From: JALEVB01 sp022768265
Lineage (GTDB): Bacteria; Bacillota_I; Bacilli_A; Erysipelotrichales; Erysipelotrichaceae
DNA length: 64,000 nucleotides
Direction of reading: 5' to 3'
NCBI GenBank assembly: GCA_034168985.1
Contig: JAXFJE010000021.1
Coordinates: forward strand, 1 to 64,000
Position numbers and translations under genes: made by a program. Under the pieces are notes generated by a model. The model was given only the letters and a program-made list of their open reading frames with translations. It was not told the DNA's origin and searched no databases. Shown in pieces: positions 35,229 through 44,687 of this stretch. Numbering within the stretch: position 1 is the first letter of the stretch; each line of letters starts with the position of its first letter.

Positions 35229-37352
35229 CTATATCTTCTTTAATGATGGATGATTAGCAACGATCTTCTTGATGCCATGCGGAAAAGCAAAGGCTACTTC
35301 TAAGATATTGCCATTGATCTTTACGATGATGCCATCACCAAACATTGCATGATTGACCTTTTGGCCTTTTTTATAAGCTTGTTGGGTAACCTTGATGACC
35401 TTAGGAGCTTTATCACTATCATCGCTAACGACGATTTCTTGTTTCTTAGCGCGATTTAAATGCTCGATATTCGCAAGGTCAATTTCTTCGATAAAGCGTG
35501 AAGTCACCCTTGGTTTCGATAAGACATAACTAAAACCTGAACAATCAGTTAGATATAATTGTTTACGCGCTCTTGTATAAGCAACATAGGCCAAACGTCT
35601 TTCTTCTTCTACTCCTGCAGCTCCATCCTTCATGCTTCTTTCACTTGGAAAGATGCCATCAGACATACCAATGACAAAGACATGATCAAACTCTAGACCT
35701 TTTGCTGCGTGGATGGTCATCAAGGAAACAAATTGATCATCGATCTTTTCTTCTTTTTCACCATATAAGGTTACTAATTGTAGATATTCATCTAAAGTTG
35801 ACTCTGGATATTCTTGCGTAAAGCTGACCATATCATTGATCAATTCTTTTAAGTTTTCTAGACGATCGGTTTCTTGTTCATCTTCGAGCATCTTGCGATA
35901 ACCACTATCTTCTAAGACCATTTCTAAGATTTTCGAAACTTCCATATCTTGTGCCTTGGTTTTCCATCTTTCGACCATCTTGACAAAATCCATGATCGTT
36001 TTTTGGTTTTTACCGCTTAAAAAGCTTGGATCTTGACAAACTTCATACATGCTTTGACGCATTAGCTTAGCTTGATCCATGATCTGATCGATGGTCTTAT
36101 TACCAATCCCTCGTTTAGGAACATTTATGATACGCTTAAACGCTAGATCATCACCCGTCGTGATCATTCGAATATAACTTAAGGCATCCTTGATTTCTTG
36201 ACGTTCATAGAACTTAACACCCCCAAAGATCACATAAGGGATCCTTTGATCAAGCAAACCTTTTTCGATCGCTCTTGATAGATAGTTATTACGATACAAG
36301 ATGGCGATATCCCGATAAACGATGCCTTCTTTATGCAATTGGGTAATGCGATTAGCTACCCAGCTAGCCTCATACTCTTCCGCCGGGGCACTATAATGCA
36401 TGATCTTTTGCGCTGCTGGTTGCGAAGTATATAGATCTTTTTTGACCCTGTTACGATTATTTTTAATTACGCTATTAGCACCATCCAAGATATTTTTGGT
36501 CGAACGATAATTTTCATTTAGGATGATGGTCCTACAGCCAACAAAATCCCGTTCAAAGTTCATGATGATATTAACATCCGCTCCACGCCAAGTATAAATG
36601 GTTTGGTCAGGATCACCTACTACGCATAGATTATTAACATTACCTGTCAAAAGGCGAACAAGTTCATATTGCACATGGTCAACGTCTTGAAACTCATCGA
36701 CATGGATATAATGGAAACGTTTCATCCATTTCGCAAGGATCTCGGGATATTTTTTAAACATCGCCACGGTCCACAATAATAGATCATCGAAATCTAGTGC
36801 ATATAATTGATGCAAACGCTCAACATAGAATTGATAAACCTGCGCTTTGACCTTTTCCCCGCTAAAAGCCCCAGCAAGCTCAAAGGCTCTTTCACAACTA
36901 ACGCCTGCAGCTTTATTATTCGAGATATAATCTAACAATGAACCCATCGAATATTTGTTCTTATCGATATTTAATTCTTTATAAGCTTCTTTGATGATGC
37001 TTTTTTGATCATCGGCATCTAAGACCGTAAAATTACGCGGATAATTCATGCTGGTGATATCTTCACGTAAGATCCTTACGCATAAAGAGTGGATCGTACT
37101 GATAAAACAGCTCGTATTATCATCCTGTAAGATATTTTTGATCCTTTGCTTCATCTCATTAGCGGCCTTATTGGTAAAGGTGATCGCTAAGATCTTATTA
37201 GGATATACGTTAAGATCTTGGATCAAATGCGCGATCCGCATCGTTAAAACACGGGTCTTCCCACTACCGGCACCCGCGATGATCCTAATATATTGGTCTT
37301 CAGCTAATACTGCTGCTTTTTGATTTTCATTTAAAAAATTTATATCAATCAT
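35229..37352 (-). CDS. pcrA: ATP-dependent DNA helicase PcrA (UvrD/Rep family)
   Basis: 707 aa superfamily 1A helicase. Walker A is IIAGAGSGKTRVL (about 28), the motif II region reads HVDEFQDVD, motif III VVGDPDQTIYTWRGAD, and late motifs VFVIGMSDGIFPSER and RRLAYVAYTRA are present. The C-terminal tail ends in the small Tudor-like domain (GQKVNHAMFGDGIIVKI) that binds RNA polymerase in PcrA. ATG 37352 has GGGAG six bases upstream; a start at 37376 is in frame without a site. Confidence 0.97.
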   Translation of the reverse strand: MIDINFLNENQKAAVLAEDQYIRIIAGAGSGKTRVLTMRIAHLIQDLNVYPNKILAITFTNKAANEMKQRIKNILQDDNTSCFISTIHSLCVRILREDITSMNYPRNFTVLDADDQKSIIKEAYKELNIDKNKYSMGSLLDYISNNKAAGVSCERAFELAGAFSGEKVKAQVYQFYVERLHQLYALDFDDLLLWTVAMFKKYPEILAKWMKRFHYIHVDEFQDVDHVQYELVRLLTGNVNNLCVVGDPDQTIYTWRGADVNIIMNFERDFVGCRTIILNENYRSTKNILDGANSVIKNNRNRVKKDLYTSQPAAQKIMHYSAPAEEYEASWVANRITQLHKEGIVYRDIAILYRNNYLSRAIEKGLLDQRIPYVIFGGVKFYERQEIKDALSYIRMITTGDDLAFKRIINVPKRGIGNKTIDQIMDQAKLMRQSMYEVCQDPSFLSGKNQKTIMDFVKMVERWKTKAQDMEVSKILEMVLEDSGYRKMLEDEQETDRLENLKELINDMVSFTQEYPESTLDEYLQLVTLYGEKEEKIDDQFVSLMTIHAAKGLEFDHVFVIGMSDGIFPSERSMKDGAAGVEEERRLAYVAYTRARKQLYLTDCSGFSYVLSKPRVTSRFIEEIDLANIEHLNRAKKQEIVVSDDSDKAPKVIKVTQQAYKKGQKVNHAMFGDGIIVKINGNILEVAFAFPHGIKKIVANHPSLKKI

Positions 37353-37392
37353 CTTAAGCTCCCTTTTATAACACAAATATTATATAACAAAA

Positions 37393-37421
37393 TTCTTATT
37401 CTTGGCTAAACATGATATAAT
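37393..37421 (+). promoter_or_regulatory. Candidate promoter for the methyltransferase gene
   Basis: TATAAT at 37416-37421 is a perfect -10 box. A weak -35 (TTCTTA, 37393-37398) lies 17 bases upstream. The gene starts 28 bases downstream, behind GAAAGGTAAAG. Confidence 0.45.
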
Positions 37422-37448
37422 AACTATAAAAAATGAAAGGTAAAGAAA

Positions 37449-38321
37449 ATGAGAAATATCGCAAAATACTGGCAAGATTATGAATGTATCGATGCTGGCA
37501 ATGGAAATAAAATCGAAAGATGGCAAGACATCATCTTAAAACGCCCTGATCCCCAGGCTGTATGGAACATGAACGATCGTCAATATCAATTAGACGCTAT
37601 CTACCACCGTTCTAAAAGCGGCGGTGGCAACTGGCAATTTAATAAAAAGTTACCTGAATTTTGGACCATCAATTATCGTGATCTAACTTTCAAGGTTTCC
37701 CCAACGGGTTTTAAACATACAGGCATCTTCCCTGAACAAGCTGTAAACTGGGACTGGATGAGTGCTAAGATCCAAAAAGCTAGCGCGCAAAAAGAAATCA
37801 GGATCTTAAATCTATTTGCTTATACTGGTTGTGCTACCATGGCCTGTGCCAAAGCTGGGGCTAGTGAAGTTGTTCATGTCGATGCAAGCAAAGGAATGGT
37901 CCAATGGGCCAAGGAAAACATGCAGCTATCACAGCTTGAAGATCATAAGATTCGCTTTATCGTCGATGATGTCATCAAATTTGTGCAACGTGAAAAACGC
38001 CGCGGACATACTTATCACGGTATCTTGATGGATCCACCATCTTATGGACGTGGACCAAACAATGAGCTTTGGAAACTAGAAGATCAAATTACTGAATTGA
38101 TTTCTTTATGTCTTGATATCTTGGATGATGAACCGCTATTTTTCTTGGTCAATGCATATACGACCGGTTTTTCTAGCATCGTCTTAGAAAATCTTTTAAA
38201 AGAAAGCGTCTTGAAAAAGTTCCCACATGGTAAAGTTGAAGCCGGAGAAATCGGTTTACCGATCACGCGCAATGATTTGATCTTACCTTGTGGCATTTAT
38301 GGTAGATGGTCCGATGATTAA
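37449..38321 (+). CDS. Class I SAM-dependent RNA methyltransferase (RlmK/RlmI-like)
   Basis: 290 aa. The methyltransferase core has motif I ILNLFAYTGCATMACAKAG, an acidic VVHVDASKGMVQWAKEN, and a catalytic region GILMDPPSYGRGP (DPPSYG). This fits the YccW/RlmI-RlmK branch, which modifies 23S rRNA cytosine or guanine. A PUA domain is absent, so the target cannot be named. The stop overlaps the next start (ATGATTAA), and the neighbour is also an RNA-modifying enzyme. Confidence 0.85.
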   Translation: MRNIAKYWQDYECIDAGNGNKIERWQDIILKRPDPQAVWNMNDRQYQLDAIYHRSKSGGGNWQFNKKLPEFWTINYRDLTFKVSPTGFKHTGIFPEQAVNWDWMSAKIQKASAQKEIRILNLFAYTGCATMACAKAGASEVVHVDASKGMVQWAKENMQLSQLEDHKIRFIVDDVIKFVQREKRRGHTYHGILMDPPSYGRGPNNELWKLEDQITELISLCLDILDDEPLFFLVNAYTTGFSSIVLENLLKESVLKKFPHGKVEAGEIGLPITRNDLILPCGIYGRWSDD

Positions 38322-38967
38322 TATCATATACGAAGATAATCATCTGTTGGTCGTTGAAAAACCATGTAATATCGTCGTCCAAGCCGATAATACCCAAGAT
38401 GAAGATCTTTTAACGATCTTAAAGCAGTATCTTAAAGAAAAATATCAAAAACCCAATAACGTCTATCTTGGCTTGGTTCATCGTTTAGATCGTCCCGTCG
38501 GTGGAATCATGGTATTTGCTAAAACTAGCAAAGCTGCAAGCCGTCTTAGTGACCAAATTCGCACCCATACTTTTAAAAAGACCTATTTAGCGGTGGTATG
38601 CAGCGATCAGTTACCAGCCATGGGGCATCTAGAAAATTATCTTGCTAAAAACAATAAGACCAACATGGTCTATGAAGATAAAAAAAATGGCAAATTAGCC
38701 ATTCTAGACTATCAGGTAATTGCTCAAAAACAAGGATTATCCTTAGTTAAGATCGATCTAAAGACCGGAAGACCACACCAGATCCGCGTACAATTCGCCT
38801 TACAAAAGGCTCCATTATATGCTGATCAACGTTATAATAAACAAGCTGCCAGCAAGCAACAAATAGCCCTATGGGCCCATGAAATAAGTTTTATCCATCC
38901 AACAACGAAAGAACCCTTACGTTTCATTTTGGATAAACCTGCTCGCTATCCATTCAATCTATTTTAG
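38314..38967 (+). CDS. RluA-family pseudouridine synthase
   Basis: 217 aa. The catalytic motif VHRLDRPVGGIMVFAKT contains the essential Asp in HRLDRP, and KTGRPHQIRVQFA is the second family signature. No S4 domain, so it is the short single-domain type. It isomerises uridine in rRNA or tRNA; the target is unknown. ATG 38314 lies within the end of the methyltransferase gene, indicating coupled translation; a frame extension to 38290 is less likely. Confidence 0.92.
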   Translation: MINIIYEDNHLLVVEKPCNIVVQADNTQDEDLLTILKQYLKEKYQKPNNVYLGLVHRLDRPVGGIMVFAKTSKAASRLSDQIRTHTFKKTYLAVVCSDQLPAMGHLENYLAKNNKTNMVYEDKKNGKLAILDYQVIAQKQGLSLVKIDLKTGRPHQIRVQFALQKAPLYADQRYNKQAASKQQIALWAHEISFIHPTTKEPLRFILDKPARYPFNLF

Positions 38968-38979
38968 GGGGTGATTGTA

Positions 38980-40230
38980 ATGACCAAAAAACGGGTAGTA
39001 AAGAAAGTCAAAAAAGGACAGCGTCCACCACAAAATCAGATGTATCGTCGCAAACGCCGTAAAAAACGTCGTCGTATCAAAAAATCGGTCTTGATCAGCT
39101 TTATTGCCATTGTCGCATTGGTCATCGCTATCTTTGTCGTCCCTGCTTCGATCACCAAGGGCAAATTAAAAGATCTAGGTTATGATTCCAAGACCATCAA
39201 AGCGATCCGTGATCAAAAGCTAAGTAGCGAGATCATTGATAATAAGTATTATAGTGATTATCTTGCCCAAGAAATTCTCAATGGCACCATCAAAAAAGAT
39301 TATCTAGATCTATATAGCGTTAGAACGATCGATACCCCACTAGAAGATAAAGATTTTCTATTATACCATCGGTTGCTCGATCGTGGTTATTCTCGTAAAC
39401 AAGCTAATAACATATTCAAACAATTACGCTTCTATGAGATAACTCCTTTATTGGTCTTCGATTATCAATTATTAGAATCAAATTATATCAAAGATTGTCT
39501 AGATCATCGGGAAACCAATTCAGAAAGCTTTTTTGAATTATCCAATGATTATTATACGGAATATGCCAATTCCTTGCCGGTGGATGATCCAGGTAATGTA
39601 TCGATGCTGATCAATAAGACCTATTATCTAAATGGCGATTATGCGCCTGCTAGCATCACGGATCTTTCGGTCGTTTATGCTGCTAGTGGCGTTAGCTTGG
39701 CCCAAGAAGCAGCTACCGCCTTTGAAGAATGGGTCGATGCTGGCATGAACTTAGGCGTACGTTTTTATGCCGCAAGTGCCTATCGTCCATATAGCTCACA
39801 AGAAAAGCTGTATAACGATTACACCGCATCCATGGGGCAAGAAAAAGCCGATGCCTTAAGCGCTCGCCCTGGTTATTCTGAACATCAAACTGGTTTAACA
39901 GTCGATGTAGCTTCGGTTAACAGCGATGGTATCAGCGAATATAAAGATACCAACGAATACGCTTGGACCAGCACTAATTGCCAAGACTATGGCTGGATCT
40001 TGCGTTACCCTGAAGGAAAGACCCAAATTACTGGTTACGCCTTTGAATCATGGCATTATCGCTATGTTGGTAAAGAGCTAGCACAAGCCGTGGTAGCTTC
40101 GAAGCTAACTTACGATGAATATTATTGTTTATATCTAAAACCTTGGAATGATCCAGCATTAGCGTATGCACAAGCTGATCAAAGCCAAGAAGAAACAACT
40201 AGTACACCTTCTACTCAAGATGCTCAATGA
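38980..40230 (+). CDS. Membrane-anchored VanY-type D-alanyl-D-alanine carboxypeptidase
   Basis: 416 aa. Very basic N-terminus (RRKRRKKRRRIKK), then a transmembrane anchor (SVLISFIAIVALVIAIFVV), a linker domain, and a C-terminal peptidase domain (about 235-390). The zinc site is visible in SARPGYSEHQTGLTVDVAS (H and D ligands) and FESWHYRYVG (catalytic Glu and His ligand). It should trim peptidoglycan stem peptides. This is a common housekeeping form, so vancomycin resistance should not be inferred. RBS AGGGGGTG precedes ATG 38980. A Gln/Ser/Thr-rich tail ends the protein. Confidence 0.92.
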   Translation: MTKKRVVKKVKKGQRPPQNQMYRRKRRKKRRRIKKSVLISFIAIVALVIAIFVVPASITKGKLKDLGYDSKTIKAIRDQKLSSEIIDNKYYSDYLAQEILNGTIKKDYLDLYSVRTIDTPLEDKDFLLYHRLLDRGYSRKQANNIFKQLRFYEITPLLVFDYQLLESNYIKDCLDHRETNSESFFELSNDYYTEYANSLPVDDPGNVSMLINKTYYLNGDYAPASITDLSVVYAASGVSLAQEAATAFEEWVDAGMNLGVRFYAASAYRPYSSQEKLYNDYTASMGQEKADALSARPGYSEHQTGLTVDVASVNSDGISEYKDTNEYAWTSTNCQDYGWILRYPEGKTQITGYAFESWHYRYVGKELAQAVVASKLTYDEYYCLYLKPWNDPALAYAQADQSQEETTSTPSTQDAQ

Positions 40231-40242
40231 GCATCTTTTTTA
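40219..40242 (+). terminator. Terminator after the carboxypeptidase gene
   Basis: GATGCTC (40219-40225) pairs with GAGCATC (40229-40235) across AAT, followed by TTTTTTAT. The stop codon lies inside the hairpin. Confidence 0.85.
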
Positions 40243-40248
40243 TACCAT

Positions 40249-40274
40249 ATAAAAAAGCTTGTTATCACAAGCTT
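40249..40274 (-). terminator. Terminator of the Cof-type hydrolase gene
   Basis: On the minus strand AAGCTTG (40274-40268) pairs with CAAGCTT (40261-40255), followed by TTTTTAT. It overlaps the stop codon of the leftward gene. Confidence 0.8.
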
Positions 40275-41070
40275 ATAAGACATATTTATTTAAGTAATTC
40301 GCGATGCCATCCTCATCACAGCTATCGGTTATGTAATCAGCCACTGCTTTGGCATCTGCCGTACCATTGGCCATACAAACCCCGATTCCCGCTTCTTGCA
40401 GCATCTGGATATCATTGGTCGTATCTCCAAAGGCCAAGACCTGTTGCATATCAATACCTAGTTGCGCACAGATGATCTTGATGCCGATATCTTTGGCCAA
40501 TAAAGGATGACTAAATTCAAATAGATCTTTAGCGGTCTTAAAGGCCACATATCGCGGATCTTGATGCGCTTGATAATAGCTTTCGATATCTACCATTTTA
40601 TCCGGTGGCAAGATAAACATCAATTTAGGCTGCGCTCCCTTGGTCAAGGCGCGAACATCGCCTTGAAAATAAGGAGTAGCGGTACGCGTTGCCACATCAA
40701 TGACATCAGCCGTGATCGTTTGACAATAAAGCCCTGTTTCATCATAGTAAGTAGGAATATATCCCATCGGTTCATATTCATCCATCAATTCCTTGATGAC
40801 ATCCTCGGCTAAAGGATAACAGGTAACAAATTTATCCGCTTGGATATTTAACACTTCGCCACCATTCATCCCCACGATATAATCAACGATATCTTCTAAC
40901 TTCCACAAAGCAAGCAATGGTTTGATACCACTGACAGGTCTTCCCGAACATATCGCAAATTTGATACCTTGAGCTTTAGCCGCTTTTAAGGCCGCAATCG
41001 TTTTAGGACTACATTCACTTTGACTATTGATCAAAGTACCATCGATATCGCTAGCTATTAGTTTGATCAT
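40273..41070 (-). CDS. Cof-type HAD-superfamily phosphatase
   Basis: 265 aa. Motif I IASDIDGTLINSQ holds the nucleophile and acid/base aspartates. The Cof-type C2 cap sits in the middle, and motif IV is VLAFGDTTNDIQMLQEAG. These enzymes dephosphorylate sugar phosphates, FMN or pyridoxal phosphate; the substrate is not predictable. It ends three bases after the patatin gene begins its stop region, so both are probably one transcript. Confidence 0.93.
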   Translation of the reverse strand: MIKLIASDIDGTLINSQSECSPKTIAALKAAKAQGIKFAICSGRPVSGIKPLLALWKLEDIVDYIVGMNGGEVLNIQADKFVTCYPLAEDVIKELMDEYEPMGYIPTYYDETGLYCQTITADVIDVATRTATPYFQGDVRALTKGAQPKLMFILPPDKMVDIESYYQAHQDPRYVAFKTAKDLFEFSHPLLAKDIGIKIICAQLGIDMQQVLAFGDTTNDIQMLQEAGIGVCMANGTADAKAVADYITDSCDEDGIANYLNKYVL

Positions 41071-41073
41071 TGG

Positions 41074-41931
41074 TTACCTCCCCAAAAACGCCATTATTTC
41101 TGCTTTTTTTGCTTCCATATCCGCATAACCTAGTTCATAAAGCTTTTTCAAGTTTTCTGGATCACCACTAAAACGTTTAACTGGAATGGTTTGACTAGGT
41201 CTGATCAAGAAAGCTTCATTTTTAGCCACTAGATCATAGATGATGTCCATTTGTTTGTTATAGTTTTCGGCCCTAACCTTGTAGTTTTGATAAACTTGCG
41301 GATATTTTAAATAGTTCAAGCGCATGAATTCCAACATGGGTTTTCCAGCCGCTTTACGGATATATCCTTCAGGTTTGGTCGTAATGACAAAGTGTTTCTT
41401 ATTGCCTTGAGCAATGCTTCTTTCGATTGGGATCATGACCTTGATGCCTCCATCAAGATACTTATGACCATTGAAATTAACGATCCTTCCCGCAATCGGT
41501 AAGGTACACGCCGCTTTTAAAAAGCGCAAATCATCATCTAAAGATGTTTGATCATAAAAGATAGTTTCTCCTGATTCACAATCAAAGACCCCAAATTCAA
41601 CCTTGAAATCCTTACAGTTGCGAATCTTAGATACATCATAATGCAAGACATCTTTTAAAAGATGATCAAACATATAATCATAACCTACATAGCGAAACTC
41701 TTTTAACAACGGGATGATCCCGACGTTACGTTTATCAGACATATAGATACAGCTAATATCATCTAACATCTGCTTATCTTTTTTATAATAGCTGCAGATA
41801 TGCATGGCGCCACTAGATATCCCAACGCCATAATCAAACACGATATCATGTTCGATTAACCATAGAAGAGCTCCTGCGGTATATGCTCCGCGCATCCCGC
41901 CGCCTTCTAAAACTAAGCCTATATTTTCCAT
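41074..41931 (-). CDS. Patatin-like phospholipase
   Basis: 285 aa. The oxyanion loop GLVLEGGGMRGAYTAGAL, the nucleophile elbow GVGISSGAMH (G-x-S-x-G) and the catalytic aspartate in YLDGGIKVMIP complete the Ser-Asp dyad. Bacterial patatins hydrolyse acyl lipids. No signal peptide. ATG 41931 is chosen because GGGAGAA lies just upstream; a start at 41955 would add eight residues. The neighbour cardiolipin synthase also acts on phospholipid. Confidence 0.93.
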   Translation of the reverse strand: MENIGLVLEGGGMRGAYTAGALLWLIEHDIVFDYGVGISSGAMHICSYYKKDKQMLDDISCIYMSDKRNVGIIPLLKEFRYVGYDYMFDHLLKDVLHYDVSKIRNCKDFKVEFGVFDCESGETIFYDQTSLDDDLRFLKAACTLPIAGRIVNFNGHKYLDGGIKVMIPIERSIAQGNKKHFVITTKPEGYIRKAAGKPMLEFMRLNYLKYPQVYQNYKVRAENYNKQMDIIYDLVAKNEAFLIRPSQTIPVKRFSGDPENLKKLYELGYADMEAKKAEIMAFLGR

Positions 41932-41991
41932 ATATTCTCCCATATCATTAATCATTTATCTTATTTTAAGATCTAACTTATTTATTTTAAA

Positions 41992-43518
41992 TCAAAATAA
42001 TGGTGCAAACAAGTTTAAAATCGCTCTACCAATACGTTTGACCAAATAAACATTATCACAATCATTAAGACTAACTTCCTGACAAACCTTCAAAGTATCA
42101 AGATAATCTTGTTTCATCTTTGCGATACATTGACATTTATACATCAATACCCCACATTCAAAATGTAGATAATAGCTACGATAATCGGTATTGACCGTGC
42201 CACATACCCCATACATATCATCGACGATGAAGCTTTTGGCATGAACAAAACCTGGAGTATATTCAAAGATCCTTACACCTGCTTTGATCAATGACTTATA
42301 GTTATTTTGGGTAATGCTGAAAACATACCATTTATCAGGAATATGCGGTACACATATCCTAACATCTACCCCATTGCGCGCTGCTAAGGTCAAAGCTTTC
42401 GCTAGCTCATCGGTTATGACCAAATATGGCGTGTAGATATAGACATATTTTTTAGCTACGCTGATCATATTTAGATGCATGTTCAAGCCCACATCTTCAT
42501 TATCCGTAGGGCTATCACAATAAGGTTGAACATAACCATCATTACCAACGTTTTGACAAGGCAAAAGATATGGCTTATACACAAAATCTTTTTTCTTGGC
42601 TAGATATTTATACATCTGTAAAAACATCAAGGTCAAAGAGGTTACAGCTTTGCCCTTTAACATGACGGCATTATCTTTCCAATGACCAAAACGGACCGTT
42701 TCATTGATATATTCATCAGCTAGATTAACTCCACCACAATAACCAACATTATTATCGATGACACAAATCTTGCGATGATCACGATTGTTCATCTGGATGG
42801 CCAATGCTGGACGTAAACGATTAAAACGATAACATTCGATGCCTTTTTGTCTTAAGATGACATCATAATTGCTTGGAAGATTTGTCGCACAGCCAAAATC
42901 ATCATAGATCAATTTTACTTTGATCCCTTCCTTGGCCTTTGCTTCTAGGATCTCAAGGATGCTATTCCACATCTTGCCTTCTTCGATGATGAAATATTCT
43001 AAGAAAATAAAATGCTGGGCTTTTGTTAGTTCTTCTAACATGCTGGCAAACTTTTCTTCACCTGAGGCAAAAAAAGTTACTTTGGTATCTTCATATACCC
43101 CAAAACCATCAACATTGAAACCATAATTAAACATCTTATAGGCATCACAATCACTGACATATAGTTGTTGCAGCTTATCTTTGGAAGTTTCAAGATCTTC
43201 TTTCAAACCTTCGTAATTGATATTCGCTCTTCTTAAAGCTTTTGAAACCTTACGTCCCCCAAATAATAAATATAAGATACCACCAAATAAAGGCACGATC
43301 AACACCAAGACACACCAAGCGATCTTATACGCTGAATTGTCTTGGCGATTGATGATATAAATGACGATGATATAGCTAAAAACGCTAAAACATGTATTGA
43401 TAAAATAACTCGTGCTAAGATCGATGATACTTAAGATGATCAAGCATAGTTGGATCAAGATCAACATAAATACCGTGATCAAGCGATTGGTTAATTGTTT
43501 CTTCAATTTATTTTTCAT
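41992..43518 (-). CDS. cls: Cardiolipin synthase (phospholipase D type)
   Basis: 508 aa. Two N-terminal transmembrane helices (LIQLCLIILSIIDLSTSYF; AWCVLVLIVPLFGGILYLLF) precede two HKD motifs, DHRKICVIDNNVGYCGG and HAKSFIVDDMYGVCGTVN. The enzyme condenses two phosphatidylglycerols into cardiolipin at the membrane. The length is standard for Firmicute Cls. It lies four bases after the GNAT gene and is probably co-transcribed with it and patatin. Confidence 0.95.
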   Translation of the reverse strand: MKNKLKKQLTNRLITVFMLILIQLCLIILSIIDLSTSYFINTCFSVFSYIIVIYIINRQDNSAYKIAWCVLVLIVPLFGGILYLLFGGRKVSKALRRANINYEGLKEDLETSKDKLQQLYVSDCDAYKMFNYGFNVDGFGVYEDTKVTFFASGEEKFASMLEELTKAQHFIFLEYFIIEEGKMWNSILEILEAKAKEGIKVKLIYDDFGCATNLPSNYDVILRQKGIECYRFNRLRPALAIQMNNRDHRKICVIDNNVGYCGGVNLADEYINETVRFGHWKDNAVMLKGKAVTSLTLMFLQMYKYLAKKKDFVYKPYLLPCQNVGNDGYVQPYCDSPTDNEDVGLNMHLNMISVAKKYVYIYTPYLVITDELAKALTLAARNGVDVRICVPHIPDKWYVFSITQNNYKSLIKAGVRIFEYTPGFVHAKSFIVDDMYGVCGTVNTDYRSYYLHFECGVLMYKCQCIAKMKQDYLDTLKVCQEVSLNDCDNVYLVKRIGRAILNLFAPLF

Positions 43519-43522
43519 ACTT

Positions 43523-43960
43523 TCATACCTTTATTTCGTATATATTTTTGATCGTTTCACCATTTTTATATAGCCAGTGATCTTTAGGAACATCGGCTAC
43601 TTCTAAAAGCTGGGCATCCAGTTTTTCGATCGTCTTTCTAGAAGCGATATTATCAGGTGAACAAGTGATCCAAAGCTTTGGCATTTGATGTTGTTTTGCG
43701 ATATCTAACAGTAATAAACATGCTTTATATGCATAATGATTACCGCGATAGCGCATAAAGACGCTATAGCCAATATTGCCCGCATAATATAATTCCTCGT
43801 TATAACCAAATCTTAGATCACAGATACCTACGACCCTATTTCCTACGACCATATTATAATAGATCGTTCTTACCGATTCGATTTCATTAGGTTCAACGAT
43901 ACGAAATACTTCTAACTTTAATGGTGCATCGCTTTTTTTTCGCCAAAAATTAAAAAACAT
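43523..43960 (-). CDS. GNAT-family N-acetyltransferase
   Basis: 145 aa. The central acetyl-CoA binding region is YSVFMRYRGNHYAYKACLLL (R-x-x-G-x-A variant R-G-N-H-Y-A), with ENIAS-like SPDNIASRKTIEKL downstream, as in RimJ/RimL-type acetyltransferases. The substrate is unknown. ATG 43960 has AAGGAGAAG upstream; a start at 43975 lacks a site. Confidence 0.8.
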   Translation of the reverse strand: MFFNFWRKKSDAPLKLEVFRIVEPNEIESVRTIYYNMVVGNRVVGICDLRFGYNEELYYAGNIGYSVFMRYRGNHYAYKACLLLLDIAKQHQMPKLWITCSPDNIASRKTIEKLDAQLLEVADVPKDHWLYKNGETIKNIYEIKV

Positions 43961-43972
43961 ACTTCTCCTTAA

Positions 43973-44003
43973 CAAAAGAAACTGTATATTAATACAGCTT
44001 CTT
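43973..44003 (-). terminator. Hairpin overlapping the end of lipoprotein gene A
   Basis: On the minus strand AAGAAGCTGTAT pairs with ATACAGTTTCTT (44003-43992 with 43987-43976, one G-U pair), followed by TTGTT. It includes the last codons and stop of the lipoprotein. A near-identical hairpin ends gene B. Confidence 0.65.
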
Positions 44004-44573
44004 GATCAAATCAATATAAATATTTTGTAGTTCCGTTTTTTGTTCATCAGTCATCTCAGTTTGGGTTGAACCATCAAAACTATCAACTAGTGATAAATGA
44101 TTACCAACGATCTGACCATCTTTTAAAGCCACAACTTCTGGAACATACATTACTGGTTCACCATCAACGACCTTCAAGATAGCTTCTAGATTTTTGATCA
44201 AAGCATTGAATTGCTCATCGCTGATTTCTTCACCATAAATATCAACATAATATACTGGTACACCTTGGCTCAAAGCTGCATCATTTAATACGGGTAAAGC
44301 ACGTTGGCAGTATGGACAATTGGCATATCCCCATACGATGATCCCTGTTCCTTTTTCGGCAAACATACGTAAGCCATCATCGAAAGATATCTTCTCAATG
44401 GCAATATCACTGCCTTCTTTAAAGAAAGTATATTCGCTAGCATCAAATGGTGTCGTTTCTAACTTAACGCTATTTTCATAAGTTGCTACTGCTGTTTCTG
44501 TTGGTGTTGGTTGTTTACTAGAACAACCCCATAATAAACATAAACTTAATAAAGCTACGATTGTTTTTTTCAT
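43989..44573 (-). CDS. Thioredoxin-like lipoprotein, copy A (CPYC)
   Basis: 194 aa. A lipoprotein signal with lipobox LLWGC (Cys16) is followed by a Ser/Thr/Pro linker and a thioredoxin fold with the redox pair in GYANCPYCQRALPVL. A cis-Pro-like segment PVMYVPEVVALKDG comes later. It would sit on the outer face of the membrane and handle disulfides or thiols of exported proteins. A tandem paralogue lies upstream at 44673-45254, identical over most of its length, indicating a recent duplication. Confidence 0.9.
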   Translation of the reverse strand: MKKTIVALLSLCLLWGCSSKQPTPTETAVATYENSVKLETTPFDASEYTFFKEGSDIAIEKISFDDGLRMFAEKGTGIIVWGYANCPYCQRALPVLNDAALSQGVPVYYVDIYGEEISDEQFNALIKNLEAILKVVDGEPVMYVPEVVALKDGQIVGNHLSLVDSFDGSTQTEMTDEQKTELQNIYIDLIKKLY

Positions 44574-44655
44574 TTTTAACCTTCTTTCTTACAAAGAATT
44601 TTAACATTATCTATTATTTTATACAACTATTTTAGTTTTAAGTCCACTTTGCTCT

Positions 44656-44687
44656 AAAAAAGAAACTGTATCTTAATACAGTTTCTT
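44656..44687 (-). terminator. Hairpin overlapping the end of lipoprotein gene B
   Basis: A perfect 12-bp stem: AAGAAACTGTAT (44687-44676 on the minus strand) with ATACAGTTTCTT (44671-44660), followed by TTTTT. The stop codon lies in the loop. Duplicated together with the gene. Confidence 0.8.

Noticed and set aside
38980..40230. VanY-type gene as a vancomycin-resistance determinant
   Set aside because: No vanA/B/G-type ligase, vanH, vanX or vanS/R nearby; housekeeping carboxypeptidases of this type are common.
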